DNA of 64,000 bases from REEB95 sp963785735 (GCA_963785735.1 CAWAWJ010000001.1:682001-746000); one strand, 5' to 3'. Shown: positions 17,649 through 28,959, counted from the first letter of the stretch. Numbers and translations: made by a program. Notes: generated by a model from the letters alone, not told the origin.

Positions 17649-18932
17649 CTAGGCGGCGGTGCGCGGCCGCGCCATGCGCAGGTTGCGCGCCAGCTGCGCG
17701 CCCTTGCCGTCCTTGAAGATGATCTCGGTGACGGTCAGCAGCGCCTGGAGCTGGAGGCTGAACAGCGAATAATTGGGCGTGGCGCGCATGGACTCGATCA
17801 GGGTTTGCGACGCATTGCCGATGCGCTGCGCCAGGTCGGAGGCGGCGTCGCGCGCCGCCGCGTCCACGCCGCAAGGCCCGCCCTGTTCCAGGAGCAGAGC
17901 CAGGAACCGCGCGCCCGCCGTCGCGGTCTCGGCCGATTCCGGGCCGGGCTGGCGTTCGGCGTCGAACACGACCGCCGCGACGCGGTCGAGGAAAGCGCGG
18001 TCGAAGGCGGCGGCGAGGCACTGGTGCGAATCCTTGATCGCCTCGGCCCCGGGCGCATCGGCGCGCAGGCTCAAATTCCCGTCGAGGCCCGCGGCCAAAT
18101 CGAGATATTGCGCGGTCAAGGTCTGAAGCCGGCCCATGTCCCGGGCGAGATCCGGGCTCTTGGCGAGCTCGGTCATGTCGCGGCAAAGCCGCCGCAATTC
18201 CATCACCAGGCGCGATGCCACGGCGTCGAGTTCGGCATGGGGAGATCCCGGCTCGTTCGGCCGCCAGCTCAGGCCTCGGGCGATCGTCAGGATCTGCCAC
18301 GGCCGCGCCAGGCGGTTCGTCAGCGCGAGCGCCATGTAACGCGCGTCGGCCCCGCATTTCTCGGCGAAGGTCAAATATTGGCCTTTCAGCATCGCCACGG
18401 TTTCGCTCGAAAGATCGTGGATGCGCTGGCCTTCCATCTGTCCCGCCTCGTCGAGGAGCGAGAAGGATATGGCGAGCCGCGATTTGAGCGCGGCGCTCAT
18501 GGGCAGGATGCGGGCGATCTCGCGCAGATCGGCGATCAAGAGCGGGTTCTCGAACATCTGTTTGAGATTCTGGGGGCATTCGGCCCGGCCGAGCTCTTCC
18601 AACAACCGGCTGGTCCAGCCGATGGCCGCTTTTTGCAGCTCGATCGCGAGCTGGTCGGCGTCGTCGAATTCGCCGGTGCCGATGAGGGTCTTGAGCCGGC
18701 GCTCGTATTTCTCCATTTCGGCCCCGCACAGGGCCGTGACGCCGTTCCACCACGGCGCGACGATGGCGCGCGGGATCAGGCCCGGCATGCGCGGCTCGTC
18801 CGCGCGGTCGGAAAAGAATATCTCGAAGCCCTGGCAGGTGAGCCGGCACAAAGTCGGCACGCGCGGCGGAAAACTCTTGCGCGCGGGCAAGGGCGGCGTC
18901 TCGGCCGGGGCGGGGACGGATTCGTCGGTCAT
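17649..18932 (-). CDS. Conserved-type hypothetical protein, 427 residues
   Basis: I do not recognise a family. The protein is soluble-looking and largely alpha-helical by composition, without signal peptide, transmembrane segment or nucleotide-binding motif. It starts with a Pro/Ala-rich, acidic stretch, then RVPTLCRLTCQGFEIFFSD. The C-terminal third contains SLFSLQLQALLTVTEIIFKDGKGA. It stands alone between a dehydrogenase and acetyl-CoA synthetase on the same strand, with gaps of about 90-140 bases, so it probably has its own promoter. Confidence 0.6.
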   Translation of the reverse strand: MTDESVPAPAETPPLPARKSFPPRVPTLCRLTCQGFEIFFSDRADEPRMPGLIPRAIVAPWWNGVTALCGAEMEKYERRLKTLIGTGEFDDADQLAIELQKAAIGWTSRLLEELGRAECPQNLKQMFENPLLIADLREIARILPMSAALKSRLAISFSLLDEAGQMEGQRIHDLSSETVAMLKGQYLTFAEKCGADARYMALALTNRLARPWQILTIARGLSWRPNEPGSPHAELDAVASRLVMELRRLCRDMTELAKSPDLARDMGRLQTLTAQYLDLAAGLDGNLSLRADAPGAEAIKDSHQCLAAAFDRAFLDRVAAVVFDAERQPGPESAETATAGARFLALLLEQGGPCGVDAAARDAASDLAQRIGNASQTLIESMRATPNYSLFSLQLQALLTVTEIIFKDGKGAQLARNLRMARPRTAA

Positions 18933-19069
18933 GGCCCGGCTATGCTGGCAAAGAATGGTTAATGCCGGATTTAAAAAACCCGGGCCTGGGTATATGACGC
19001 AACCCCCGATTGATCGGGATTCCGCCTTACCCGCGCCCGGCGCTGCTCCCGCCCGGCCCTGGCCCGGCC

Positions 19070-21010
<1,941 letters not shown>

Positions 21011-21190
21011 CGAGGCACTCCCGTTCAATCTCTTGTTGCGGCTAATTTATGCGCCCTTGGCGGAGGGGACAAGCGGGGCGGATAGGGGCGAATAGGAGCG
21101 GTAATGGGCGGCAAACGCATCTGTCCCAACGCCGAAGGGGATTATGGGCTATCCTTGCGCCGCCATCACCGGGAACCCACAGGAGCGACC

Positions 21191-21289
21191 ATGAAAAAAG
21201 CGCATCGCAAGGGCCAGCAAAGAAAGAAACGCCGCCAGCGGGAAGTGCAGAAGCGGCAAAGAGCGGCGTGGAAAGCCGGCAAAGCCTAG
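21191..21289 (+). CDS. Very basic microprotein, 32 residues
   Basis: Not a family I can name. The ATG at 21191 follows CACAGGAGCGACC, an excellent ribosome site. The product is almost entirely Lys, Arg, Gln and Ala with no acidic residue except one Glu, so nucleic-acid or ribosome association is a reasonable guess. A longer in-frame start at 21104 (61 residues) also has an AGGAGC site 5 bases upstream, so the true start is open. It converges with the EamA transporter gene 7 bases downstream. Confidence 0.5.
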   Translation: MKKAHRKGQQRKKRRQREVQKRQRAAWKAGKA

Positions 21290-21296
21290 AGGCGTT

Positions 21297-22175
21297 TCAC
21301 GCAAACGGCTCGGGCCGCTCCGGCGGCTTGGCGCCCGGCAGCAAGATCACCGCGAGCCCGGCCAGGATCAGCGCCATGCCGGCGTAACGCGCCGGGGGAA
21401 AGACCTCGCCGAAGAGCCAGGCCGAGGCGAGAATCCCGGTGCAGGGCGCCAGCAACGCGAAAGGCGCCACCGACCCGGCCTTGTAGCGCTGGAGCAGATG
21501 GCCCCAGGCGGCGAAACCGAAATTGGTGGTGAGGCTGCCGAGATAAACCACCGCCAAAAGGCTCGGCCAGGAGGCGTGGGCGAGCGCGGTCCAGATCGGC
21601 ACCTTGTCGATAACGGCCGATATCGCCAGCGACGGCAAGGGCGGCACCAGGCTACACCAAACGAGTAGCGCGAAGATCGGCGCCTTGTCGGCGCGCTTCA
21701 CCAGCACGTTGCCGATGGCCCAGGAGAAGGCGGCGGCGAGGCCCAGTCCCAACGCCGCCAGTTTCAAATCGCCGCCGGTGGTGAAGGCGATGAGCGCCAG
21801 CCCTGAAAACGCCACCGCCATGCCGGCGATCTGGCGGCGCGTCGGGTGGTCGCCCAGGAAAACCGCCGCCAAGAGCACGGTGAAGAACACCTGGATCTGC
21901 TGCGTCACCGAGGCGAGGCCGGGCGGCAATCCCGCCTCATAGGCGAAGAACATGAGCAAAAACTGGCCGGTGAAAAGCGTCAATCCGATCAGCACGATGT
22001 CGGTCCAGGGCACGCGCGGCCGGCGCACGAAGAAAATCGGCAACAGCGCCACGATGAAGCGCAACGCGGTCAGTTGCGGCGCCGAGAAATCCTGGAGGCC
22101 GAATTTGATCGCCGGGAAGGCGAAGCCCCACACCACCGAGGTCGCGACCGCGAGCGCCATGTCGCGGCCGCGCAT
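21297..22175 (-). CDS. EamA/DMT-family transporter
   Basis: A 292-residue membrane protein with ten predicted hydrophobic helices in two EamA repeats (SVVWGFAFPAIKFGL in the first; CTGILASAWLFGEVFPP in the second). Members export amino acids or other metabolites. It follows purH by about 35 bases on the same strand. The start is uncertain: I use the ATG at 22175, but a TTG at 22208 and an ATG at 22160 are possible. The substrate is unknown. Confidence 0.75.
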   Translation of the reverse strand: MRGRDMALAVATSVVWGFAFPAIKFGLQDFSAPQLTALRFIVALLPIFFVRRPRVPWTDIVLIGLTLFTGQFLLMFFAYEAGLPPGLASVTQQIQVFFTVLLAAVFLGDHPTRRQIAGMAVAFSGLALIAFTTGGDLKLAALGLGLAAAFSWAIGNVLVKRADKAPIFALLVWCSLVPPLPSLAISAVIDKVPIWTALAHASWPSLLAVVYLGSLTTNFGFAAWGHLLQRYKAGSVAPFALLAPCTGILASAWLFGEVFPPARYAGMALILAGLAVILLPGAKPPERPEPFA

Positions 22176-22210
22176 CACGGCGGCGGGTCTGTGCCGGGGG
22201 CGGGGCAAGG

Positions 22211-23767
22211 TCAGTGGCGGAAATGCCGCATGGCGGTGAAGACCATGGCGATCCCCGCCTTGTCGGCGGCCTCGATCACCTCTTTGTCGCGCATGGAGCC
22301 GCCCGGCTGGATCGCCGCCGTGGCGCCGGCGGCGATCGCGGCTTCGAGCCCGTCGGCGAAGGGAAAAAAGGCGTCGGATGCCACCACCGAGCCCTTGAGC
22401 ATATCGCCGCCTTTTTGCGCCGCGATCTTGACGCTGTCGACCCGGCTCATCTGGCCCGCGCCGATGCCCACGGTGGCGCCGCCCTTGGCGAAGACGATGG
22501 CGTTCGACTTGACGTGTTTCGCCACCGCGAAGGCGAACAGCATGTCGGATATCTCGGCCTGGCTGGGCGCGCGCTTGGTCACGGTTTTGAGCTGATTGGC
22601 CGAAACCCGGCCCGCGTCGCGGCTCTGCGCCAGATAGCCCCCGGCCAGCGACTTGATGGTCATGCCCGCGCCCGCCGGATCGGGCATCGCCCCAGCATCC
22701 AGCACCCGGAGCGCGGTTTTCTTCTTGAGAACCTCGAGCGCCGCGGGTTCCACATCGGGCGCGATCACCACTTCGAGGAACAGCTTCGATGCCGCCTCGG
22801 CCGTGGCCGCGTCCAAGGGCCGGTTCACCGCGACGATGCCGCCATAGGCGCTCACCGGGTCGCAGGCCAAGGCCTTGTCCCAGGCCTCGCGCAAGCTCCC
22901 CGCCACCGCCACGCCGCAGGGATTGGCGTGCTTGACGATGACCAGGGCCGGCCCGGAAAACTCCGCCGCCAGCTCATAGGCCGCGTCGGTGTCGTTGAGA
23001 TTGTTGTAGGAAAGCTCCTTGCCTTGGAGCTGCTTTGCCGTCGCCACCCCCGGCCGGGCCTCGCCGCCCACGTAAAACGCCGCCTGCTGATGCGGGTTCT
23101 CGCCATAGCGCAGTCGCTCTTTCAGCGAGGCGGTTACTATGAGCGCCTCGGGAAATACCTCGCCCGCCTGGCGCTGAAACCACTGCGCCACCGCGCTGTC
23201 ATAGGCCGCCACGCTGGCGAAGGCGGCGCGGGCAAGCCGCAAACGAAGATCGAGCGAGGTCGCTCCCTTGTGATCCGCCATCTCCTTCAAAATCATGCCG
23301 TAATCCGCCGGATCGGTCGCCACCGCCACGTCGGCGTGGTTCTTGGCGGATGCGCGGATCAGCGACGGCCCGCCGATGTCGATATTCTCGACGCATTCCT
23401 CGAAGGGCGCGCCCTTGGCCACGGTCGCGGCGAAGGGATAGAGATTCACCACCACCAGATCGATGGGATGGATGCCGTGCCGGGATATCGCGTCCATGTG
23501 CGATTTCTCGCCGCGCTTCGCCAGGATTCCGCCATGCACCGCCGGGTGCAGGGTCTTGACCCTGCCGTCGAGCATTTCGGGGAACTGGGTGACGGCGGAA
23601 ACCTCTTCCACATCGAGGCCCGCTTCGGCCAGCGCCTTGGCCGTGCCGCCGGTCGAGATCAGCTTGACGCCATGGCGCGCAAGCGCCTGGGCAAAAGGTA
23701 TGAGACCGCTCTTATCGGAAACCGAGATCAGCGCCCGCTTGACGGGACGGAGATTAACGTCAGGCAT
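22211..23767 (-). CDS. purH: Bifunctional AICAR transformylase/IMP cyclohydrolase
   Basis: 518 residues, the usual PurH length. The N-terminal IMP cyclohydrolase domain starts KRALISVSDKSGL and has ISTGGTAKAL. The C-terminal transformylase domain carries KHANPCGVA with the catalytic Lys-His, and GGSMRDKEVIEAADKAGIAMVFT near the end. The enzyme performs the last two steps of IMP synthesis. It lies downstream of the heparinase-like gene, an order frequent in Alphaproteobacteria. Confidence 0.96.
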   Translation of the reverse strand: MPDVNLRPVKRALISVSDKSGLIPFAQALARHGVKLISTGGTAKALAEAGLDVEEVSAVTQFPEMLDGRVKTLHPAVHGGILAKRGEKSHMDAISRHGIHPIDLVVVNLYPFAATVAKGAPFEECVENIDIGGPSLIRASAKNHADVAVATDPADYGMILKEMADHKGATSLDLRLRLARAAFASVAAYDSAVAQWFQRQAGEVFPEALIVTASLKERLRYGENPHQQAAFYVGGEARPGVATAKQLQGKELSYNNLNDTDAAYELAAEFSGPALVIVKHANPCGVAVAGSLREAWDKALACDPVSAYGGIVAVNRPLDAATAEAASKLFLEVVIAPDVEPAALEVLKKKTALRVLDAGAMPDPAGAGMTIKSLAGGYLAQSRDAGRVSANQLKTVTKRAPSQAEISDMLFAFAVAKHVKSNAIVFAKGGATVGIGAGQMSRVDSVKIAAQKGGDMLKGSVVASDAFFPFADGLEAAIAAGATAAIQPGGSMRDKEVIEAADKAGIAMVFTAMRHFRH

Positions 23768-23830
23768 CGATGTCCTGCGAATCGAGAGCAGGGCCGGACC
23801 ATAGAGCCGATAAGCCCGTCGATCAACCCG

Positions 23831-25396
23831 CTATTCCGCGCCCTTGCCCGTCGAGCGCCGCATGCCCCATTTGACCGAAACGCCACCCGGCCCGGCGAAA
23901 CCGCTCAAAATCACCTGCTGGCCGCGGCGCAAAAATCCTGTCCCGAGATAGACGCTTTCGGCCAGATTGAGCGCCGCGCCCGAAGCCTTGAAACGCCACG
24001 AATCGCCGCCCGGCAGGCGGAGATCGACGCCCTCCCCCGAGGCATCGGCCGAGGCCTGGATTTCGGGATGCAGATGAAAGCGGATGGCGAAGCCCCTTCC
24101 CGGATTGTCCGGCCCGGCGGGCTCCAGCCGGTCCTCGCCGCGCAAATCCCCGCCATCGCCCGAAAGATAGATCTCGCGGCTGTGGCTCAGGCCGAACGCG
24201 GCGCGATAGCCGTCATGGCTCGCCCAGACATATTGCCCGCCATTCTCGGCGCTGCGCTTGGAGGCGGCGGCGAAAGATGGCCCCATGAAATGCCCGTCGG
24301 GGCCGATCTCGGCCGAACTCGTATCGGCGAGAATGAGCGTCGAATGCGCCGCGGTGGCGCGCATGGCGGCCCGCCAGCTATCCATCTCGGCGCGGTATTC
24401 GGCCCTCAGCCTCGCGCCGCAATTGACCAGGATGCGCTCGGCTCCGGCGCTCATCTCCAGCGCCAGCGATCCGGCATGGGCGTTGTCGTCCCAGGCGCGC
24501 GGCGGAATCGTTCCGCAATCGAGGATCACCAGGCTCTCCCCCGCCTGAAGCCGCTCATAGCCCATATAGGGCGCGCGCGGCGGCGGCTTGGCGCCGGATT
24601 GCGATCGCCGCAGGACGCGCTCGACCGCGGTGGCGTCACCTTCCGACGACCCGTTGAAGAGAGCGAGCTTGCCGTCGCCGTGGCGGAAGAAGCGCAGCAA
24701 GGGCGCCGCGCGGTCGATCGCCGAAAGCAGCGCCGCCGGAATTTCCGCGCTCGCCGCCTGGAGCGCGTCGCGCGCCTCGATCAGATAGGTCAACGCCGCC
24801 AGCACCGCGAAGGGCGAGCGCGAGGGATGCCCGCCATCGGGCAGAATTTGGATCTTGCATTCCCGCGCCAGGAATTCGCAGGCGCGCCCAAGCCGCCGCT
24901 TGTCCTCCACCGCCGCCGCTCCCGCCACCAGCCCGCGCAACGCGCGGAGCCGCGCCAGGCCCGATGCGTGCCTCCATACGCGGGCCAGATGCCGCATCTG
25001 CCGCGCCAGGCTTTGCAGCAGCGCCTGGCGCAAGGCCGCGTCGCCCGGGCCCGCGGCGAGGAATTCGTAGAACGCGATCCAGGCGTAAAGCCGGTCGCCG
25101 GTCACGTCCGGGCGCCACGCCACATCCTCGATGCGCTCGAAGCGTTTGAGCCAGTCGGCCGTCAGTTCGCGCGCCGCGCGTCCGCCATCCTCGCCCTCGG
25201 CCGCCGCGAGATCGGCCAGAAACAAAAAGCGGTGCGCGGATTCGTTCCACTGCGGCTTGGCGCCGATCCGGTCCCGGCCCCGTTCGGCGTCGCCGGGCCA
25301 CGCCTCGGGAAGGCGCAAGCGCAAGGATGAAGGGGTCGGTCCCCAGAGCGCGAGGCTGTAAAGCGATGAGCGGTAAAGCCGGGCGCGGAGGGCCAA
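23831..25396 (-). CDS. Heparinase II/III-like protein
   Basis: A 521-residue protein. The N-terminal all-alpha region (ERIEDVAWRPDVTGDRLYAWIAFYEFL) is followed by a beta-sandwich Hepar_II_III domain with HAGSLALEMSAGAERILVNCG and RATAAHSTLILADTSSAEIG, typical of the alphaproteobacterial subgroup near purH. Despite the name, the substrate of this subgroup is not known. There is no obvious signal peptide. The only available start is the TTG at 25396, four bases after the rpe stop, which implies translational coupling with rpe. Confidence 0.8.
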   Translation of the reverse strand: MALRARLYRSSLYSLALWGPTPSSLRLRLPEAWPGDAERGRDRIGAKPQWNESAHRFLFLADLAAAEGEDGGRAARELTADWLKRFERIEDVAWRPDVTGDRLYAWIAFYEFLAAGPGDAALRQALLQSLARQMRHLARVWRHASGLARLRALRGLVAGAAAVEDKRRLGRACEFLARECKIQILPDGGHPSRSPFAVLAALTYLIEARDALQAASAEIPAALLSAIDRAAPLLRFFRHGDGKLALFNGSSEGDATAVERVLRRSQSGAKPPPRAPYMGYERLQAGESLVILDCGTIPPRAWDDNAHAGSLALEMSAGAERILVNCGARLRAEYRAEMDSWRAAMRATAAHSTLILADTSSAEIGPDGHFMGPSFAAASKRSAENGGQYVWASHDGYRAAFGLSHSREIYLSGDGGDLRGEDRLEPAGPDNPGRGFAIRFHLHPEIQASADASGEGVDLRLPGGDSWRFKASGAALNLAESVYLGTGFLRRGQQVILSGFAGPGGVSVKWGMRRSTGKGAE

Positions 25397-25399
25397 GTC

Positions 25400-26077
25400 T
25401 CACCCGCCCGCCCGCGGCGCCCCCTCGCCGCGCAATCGCTTGATATTCGCGGCGTATCCCCCCGCCGCGAATGTCGCCGAGCCCGCCACCAGCACGTCGG
25501 CCCCGGCCGCCACCGCCGCGCGCGCGGTCTCGAAATTGACGCCGCCATCGACTTCGAGATCGATCGGGCGCTTCAACGCGTCGATGCGCTTGCGCAACGC
25601 CTTGATCTTGTCGAGCGCGGCCGGGATGAAAGCCTGGCCGCCGAAGCCGGGATTGACGCTCATCACCAGCACCAGATCGAGCTCGCCCAGCACGGTATCC
25701 ACCGCCTCGGCGGGCGTGGCCGGGTTGAGCGCGACGCCCACCTTCTTGCCGAGCGATTTGATCAGCTGCACGGTGCGGTGGAGATGCGGGCCCGCTTCGG
25801 GATGGACGGTGATGATGTCGGCCCCGGCCTTGGCGAATTCGGCGATGAAGGGATCGGTCGGCGAAATCATCAGATGCACGTCGAAAGGGAGCTTCGAATG
25901 CGGGCGCAGCGCCTTCACCACATCCGGGCCGATGGTGAGATTGGGCACGAAATGCCCGTCCATCACGTCGACATGGATGTAATCGGCGCCGGCCAGTGTC
26001 ACGGCGGCCACTTCCTCGCCCAGCCTGGCGAAATCCGCCGACAGGATCGAGGGCGCGATGCGGGTCTTTTGCTGCAT
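25400..26077 (-). CDS. rpe: Ribulose-phosphate 3-epimerase
   Basis: A 225-residue TIM-barrel enzyme interconverting ribulose-5-phosphate and xylulose-5-phosphate. The conserved IAPSILSADFARLGEEV, HVDVMDGHFVPNLTIGP (metal and catalytic Asp/His), VMSVNPGFGGQ and EVDGGVN are present. The ATG at 26077 is chosen because the frame upstream lacks conserved residues. It lies between rsmB and the heparinase-like gene on the same strand. Confidence 0.95.
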   Translation of the reverse strand: MQQKTRIAPSILSADFARLGEEVAAVTLAGADYIHVDVMDGHFVPNLTIGPDVVKALRPHSKLPFDVHLMISPTDPFIAEFAKAGADIITVHPEAGPHLHRTVQLIKSLGKKVGVALNPATPAEAVDTVLGELDLVLVMSVNPGFGGQAFIPAALDKIKALRKRIDALKRPIDLEVDGGVNFETARAAVAAGADVLVAGSATFAAGGYAANIKRLRGEGAPRAGG

Positions 26078-26123
26078 GACGACTTGGTAACAGCCCCGCG
26101 TCCGCGCCGCAAGACGGGTCAAA

Positions 26124-27416
26124 TCAAGGGTTTCGCGCGAGTCGGACGGCGTAGAAACCGTCGAGCCCGCCCTCGTCATAGAGCTGGCAGGGCAGCGTCC
26201 TGAGATCGCCCAAGGGCGACAGGCATTGGGCAAGCCCGCCGATCTCGCGCGCTTCGATGGGGCGGCGCGAAACCGGCGCGCCCCCGGATAAAAGTTTCTC
26301 GATGCGCGCCGGCCCTTCTTCTGCTTCGAGCGAGCAGGTGCAATAGACCAGTAATCCGCCGGGCGCGAGGATTGAAACCGCATGGGCCAGAAGCCGGTCC
26401 TGAAGCTCGGCCATGCGTTTCACGTCCTCGGAATTTTTCAAATGCGGCACGTCGGGATTGCGGCGGATGGCGCCGGTGGCGGTGCAAGGTGCGTCGAGCA
26501 ATACGAAACGCAAGGGCGAAGGCGGTTTCCAAAGCGTGGCGTCGGCCGTCACGCATTGGGCTTCGAGCCCGAGTCGCGCCAGGTTTTCGCGCACGCGTTT
26601 CAAGCGCTCGCCCGAACGGTCCACGGCGAAGACGCGGCCGCCCATCGCCGCGAGCTGCGCCGTCTTGCCGCCGGGTGCTGCGCAAAGATCGGCCACGCTC
26701 TTGCCCGCCAAATTCCCCAAGAGCCGCGCCGGCAACGCCGCCGCCGCGTCCTGCACCCACCACGCGCCTTCGCGATATCCCGGCAGGTCCTCGATCGCGC
26801 CGCCCGAAGCGCGGCGCAAGCTTCCGGTGGGGAGGATTTTGGCCTCGAGCTTTTCCGCCCACATCTCCGGATCGGATTTGACCGAAAGATCGAGCGGCGC
26901 CTCTTTCAGATGCGCTTGCGCGATCAGCCGCGCGGTTTCCTCGCCGTAGCTTTTGGTCCAGCTCGCCCAAAGCCAGGGCGGCGTGTTGAGGCGCGCCGCG
27001 TCTTGACGGGCGAGAATATCTTTTCCTTCGCGCGAGAGCCGCCGCAGCACCGCGTTGACCAGGCCCTTCAACGCCGGATGGCCGGCGGATTCGGTCAATT
27101 CCACCGATGTCGCCACCGCCGCATGAGGGGGCGTTTCGAGAAACAGCAATTGCGCCGCGCCCAAACGCAACACGTCGCGCACCGCCCCGGCGCGTTCGGG
27201 CAAGGGCTTCGCCATCAATTGCGCCAGCGCGCCGTCGATCTGGCCGAGGCGGCGCAACGCCGTCGCCGCCAGCATCCTGGCGAAAGCACGGTCGCGTGGC
27301 GCGAGATCGGCCATGGGCTTGTTCTCGGCCAAAGCCTGGTCGAGCGGAATTTTCCGCCCGGGCACGGCTTCGAGCAACGCCAACGCGCAGAAGCGGGCGG
27401 AAGGAGCTTCCGTCAT
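26124..27416 (-). CDS. rsmB: 16S rRNA (cytosine-C5) methyltransferase, RsmB/Sun family
   Basis: 430 residues. The N-terminal NusB-like domain (about residues 1-140, with RDRAFARMLAATALRRLGQID) precedes a SAM-binding domain with ADLCAAPGGKTAQLAAMG. The paired catalytic cysteines of the family are in LDAPCTATGAIRRNPD and YCTCSLEAEEG. It probably makes m5C967 in 16S rRNA. The start at 27416 follows AAGGAGC; the upstream extension of the frame overlaps the divergent SDR gene and is rejected. Confidence 0.9.
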   Translation of the reverse strand: MTEAPSARFCALALLEAVPGRKIPLDQALAENKPMADLAPRDRAFARMLAATALRRLGQIDGALAQLMAKPLPERAGAVRDVLRLGAAQLLFLETPPHAAVATSVELTESAGHPALKGLVNAVLRRLSREGKDILARQDAARLNTPPWLWASWTKSYGEETARLIAQAHLKEAPLDLSVKSDPEMWAEKLEAKILPTGSLRRASGGAIEDLPGYREGAWWVQDAAAALPARLLGNLAGKSVADLCAAPGGKTAQLAAMGGRVFAVDRSGERLKRVRENLARLGLEAQCVTADATLWKPPSPLRFVLLDAPCTATGAIRRNPDVPHLKNSEDVKRMAELQDRLLAHAVSILAPGGLLVYCTCSLEAEEGPARIEKLLSGGAPVSRRPIEAREIGGLAQCLSPLGDLRTLPCQLYDEGGLDGFYAVRLARNP

Positions 27417-27449
27417 GACAGGGAAGCCGGGTTTCGGTAGACTCGAATC

Positions 27450-28154
27450 ATGGGCGATTATAGCGGCTGCGAGACCATCGTCACCGGCGGCACCGGCTCC
27501 CTGGGCCGCGCATTGGTGAAGGCGCTGCTCGATGCCGGGGCCACGTGCCGCGTGCCTTATATGCACGCCCAGGAGGCCGAAAGCTTTCCCTTCAAGGCCG
27601 ATCCCCGGGTCAATCTCGTGGGCCCGCTCGATCTCGACGACGAAGCGGCGGTGGCCGGGCTTTATGCGGGGCCCAAAGCGCTCTGGGCCTCGATCCATCT
27701 GGCCGGCGGCTTCGCCATGAAGCCCGCCGCCCAAAGCGGCAAGGCGGATTTCCAAGCCATGACCGGGATGAACCTGCTCACCTGCCAGCTCTGTTGCGCC
27801 GCCGCGTTAAAGGCGATGAAGCGCGCGGGCAAGGGCGGGCGCATCGTCAATGTCGCGGCCCGGGCGGCGCTCGAGCCGCGTTCGGGCGCCGGCATGGCGG
27901 CCTATGCCGCTTCCAAGGCGGCGGTCGCGGCTTTCACCCAGGCGCTCGCCGCCGAGGTCGCCAGCGACGGCATCTGGGTCAACGCGGTCGCGCCCTCGAT
28001 CATGGATACGCCCTCCAACCGCGCCTCCATGCCCAAGGCCGATTACGCGCTCTGGCCCAAGGTGGAAGAGGTCGCGGCGACCATCCTCTTCCTCGCCTCG
28101 CCCGGCAACCGCGTCACCAGCGGCGCGGTCGTGCCGGTCTACGGCAAGTCGTGA
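27450..28154 (+). CDS. Short-chain dehydrogenase/reductase family protein
   Basis: A 234-residue Rossmann protein. The cofactor motif is TGGTGSLGRALVKAL (variant of TGxxxGxG), and the catalytic Tyr/Lys occur in YAASKAAVA. The usual catalytic Ser region is replaced by NVAARAAL, so activity as a classical SDR is uncertain. It is divergent from rsmB with only 33 bases between starts, so the two promoters overlap the opposite coding regions. Confidence 0.8.
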   Translation: MGDYSGCETIVTGGTGSLGRALVKALLDAGATCRVPYMHAQEAESFPFKADPRVNLVGPLDLDDEAAVAGLYAGPKALWASIHLAGGFAMKPAAQSGKADFQAMTGMNLLTCQLCCAAALKAMKRAGKGGRIVNVAARAALEPRSGAGMAAYAASKAAVAAFTQALAAEVASDGIWVNAVAPSIMDTPSNRASMPKADYALWPKVEEVAATILFLASPGNRVTSGAVVPVYGKS

Positions 28155-28167
28155 ATCGGCCCCAAGC

Positions 28168-28776
28168 CTATTTGCCCAGCAGCCCTTCCTCTTTCAGCGT
28201 CTGCTGCACCTTGGGCCGCGCTTCCATCCGCGCCATGAAGGCCTTGACGTTGGCATAGGGCGAAAGATCGACCTTGGTGAAGCCCGACCAGCGCAGCACG
28301 GTGAAGGCGTAGCAATCGGCCGCGCCGAATTTGCCCAGGATGTACTCCTTGCCGGCCAGCTGCTTGTCGAGCAACGCGATCCGTTTCCCCAGCGTCTCGC
28401 GCACGGTGGTCTTGTAATCCTCGGCCACGGTCGGGCGGAAAAGCGGGCTATAGCCCTTGTGCAGCTCGCTGGTGATGAAGTTGAGCGTTTCCTGGGTGCG
28501 CACCCGTTCCATCGTGCCGGGCTTGGGCATGAGATTGCTCTCGGGCTTCTTGTCGCCGAGATATTGCAGAATGGCCGGCCCTTCGGTCAGGATCTGGCCG
28601 TCATCCAGCACCAGCGTCGGCACATAACCCTTGGGGTTGATCGAAAAGAGATCGCCGCCGGAGGCGGTCTTCTTGGATGCGAGATCGACCTTCTCGGTCT
28701 CGTAGGTGTAACCCGCCTCGTTCAAGAAGATGTGGGGCGAGAGCGAGCAGGCGCCGGGCGAAAAATAGAGCTTCAT
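28168..28776 (-). CDS. Glutathione S-transferase, beta-class-like
   Basis: A 202-residue GST. The N-terminal thioredoxin-like domain begins MKLYFSPGACSLSPHI, with Cys10 in the position used by bacterial beta-class GSTs, and has KGYVPTLVLDDGQILTEGPAI for glutathione binding. The C-terminal helical domain ends in a Lys-rich tail. It likely conjugates or reduces electrophiles in the cytoplasm. It converges with the SDR gene with 13 bases between stops. Confidence 0.87.
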   Translation of the reverse strand: MKLYFSPGACSLSPHIFLNEAGYTYETEKVDLASKKTASGGDLFSINPKGYVPTLVLDDGQILTEGPAILQYLGDKKPESNLMPKPGTMERVRTQETLNFITSELHKGYSPLFRPTVAEDYKTTVRETLGKRIALLDKQLAGKEYILGKFGAADCYAFTVLRWSGFTKVDLSPYANVKAFMARMEARPKVQQTLKEEGLLGK

Positions 28777-28959
28777 GGGAATGAGTCCTCCGGGGACCGG
28801 TTATGGGCGGGGTGAGAGGGCGGCACGCTATACCGGCGCGCGCTTGGACGCGACCCCCTTTTGGGCAAGGCGGGCTCACGAAAATGCGAGGCGGGATAAG
28901 GACTTGGCGGGGGCGCCCGCATTCACCCTTCGTCAAGCAGGGATTCGTACTCTATCCCC

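Noticed and set aside
22214..25330. 1038-residue plus-strand ORF opposite purH and the heparinase-like gene
   Set aside because: It mirrors two genuine genes, shows Arg/His/Gly-rich sequence and has no domain signature or ribosome site.
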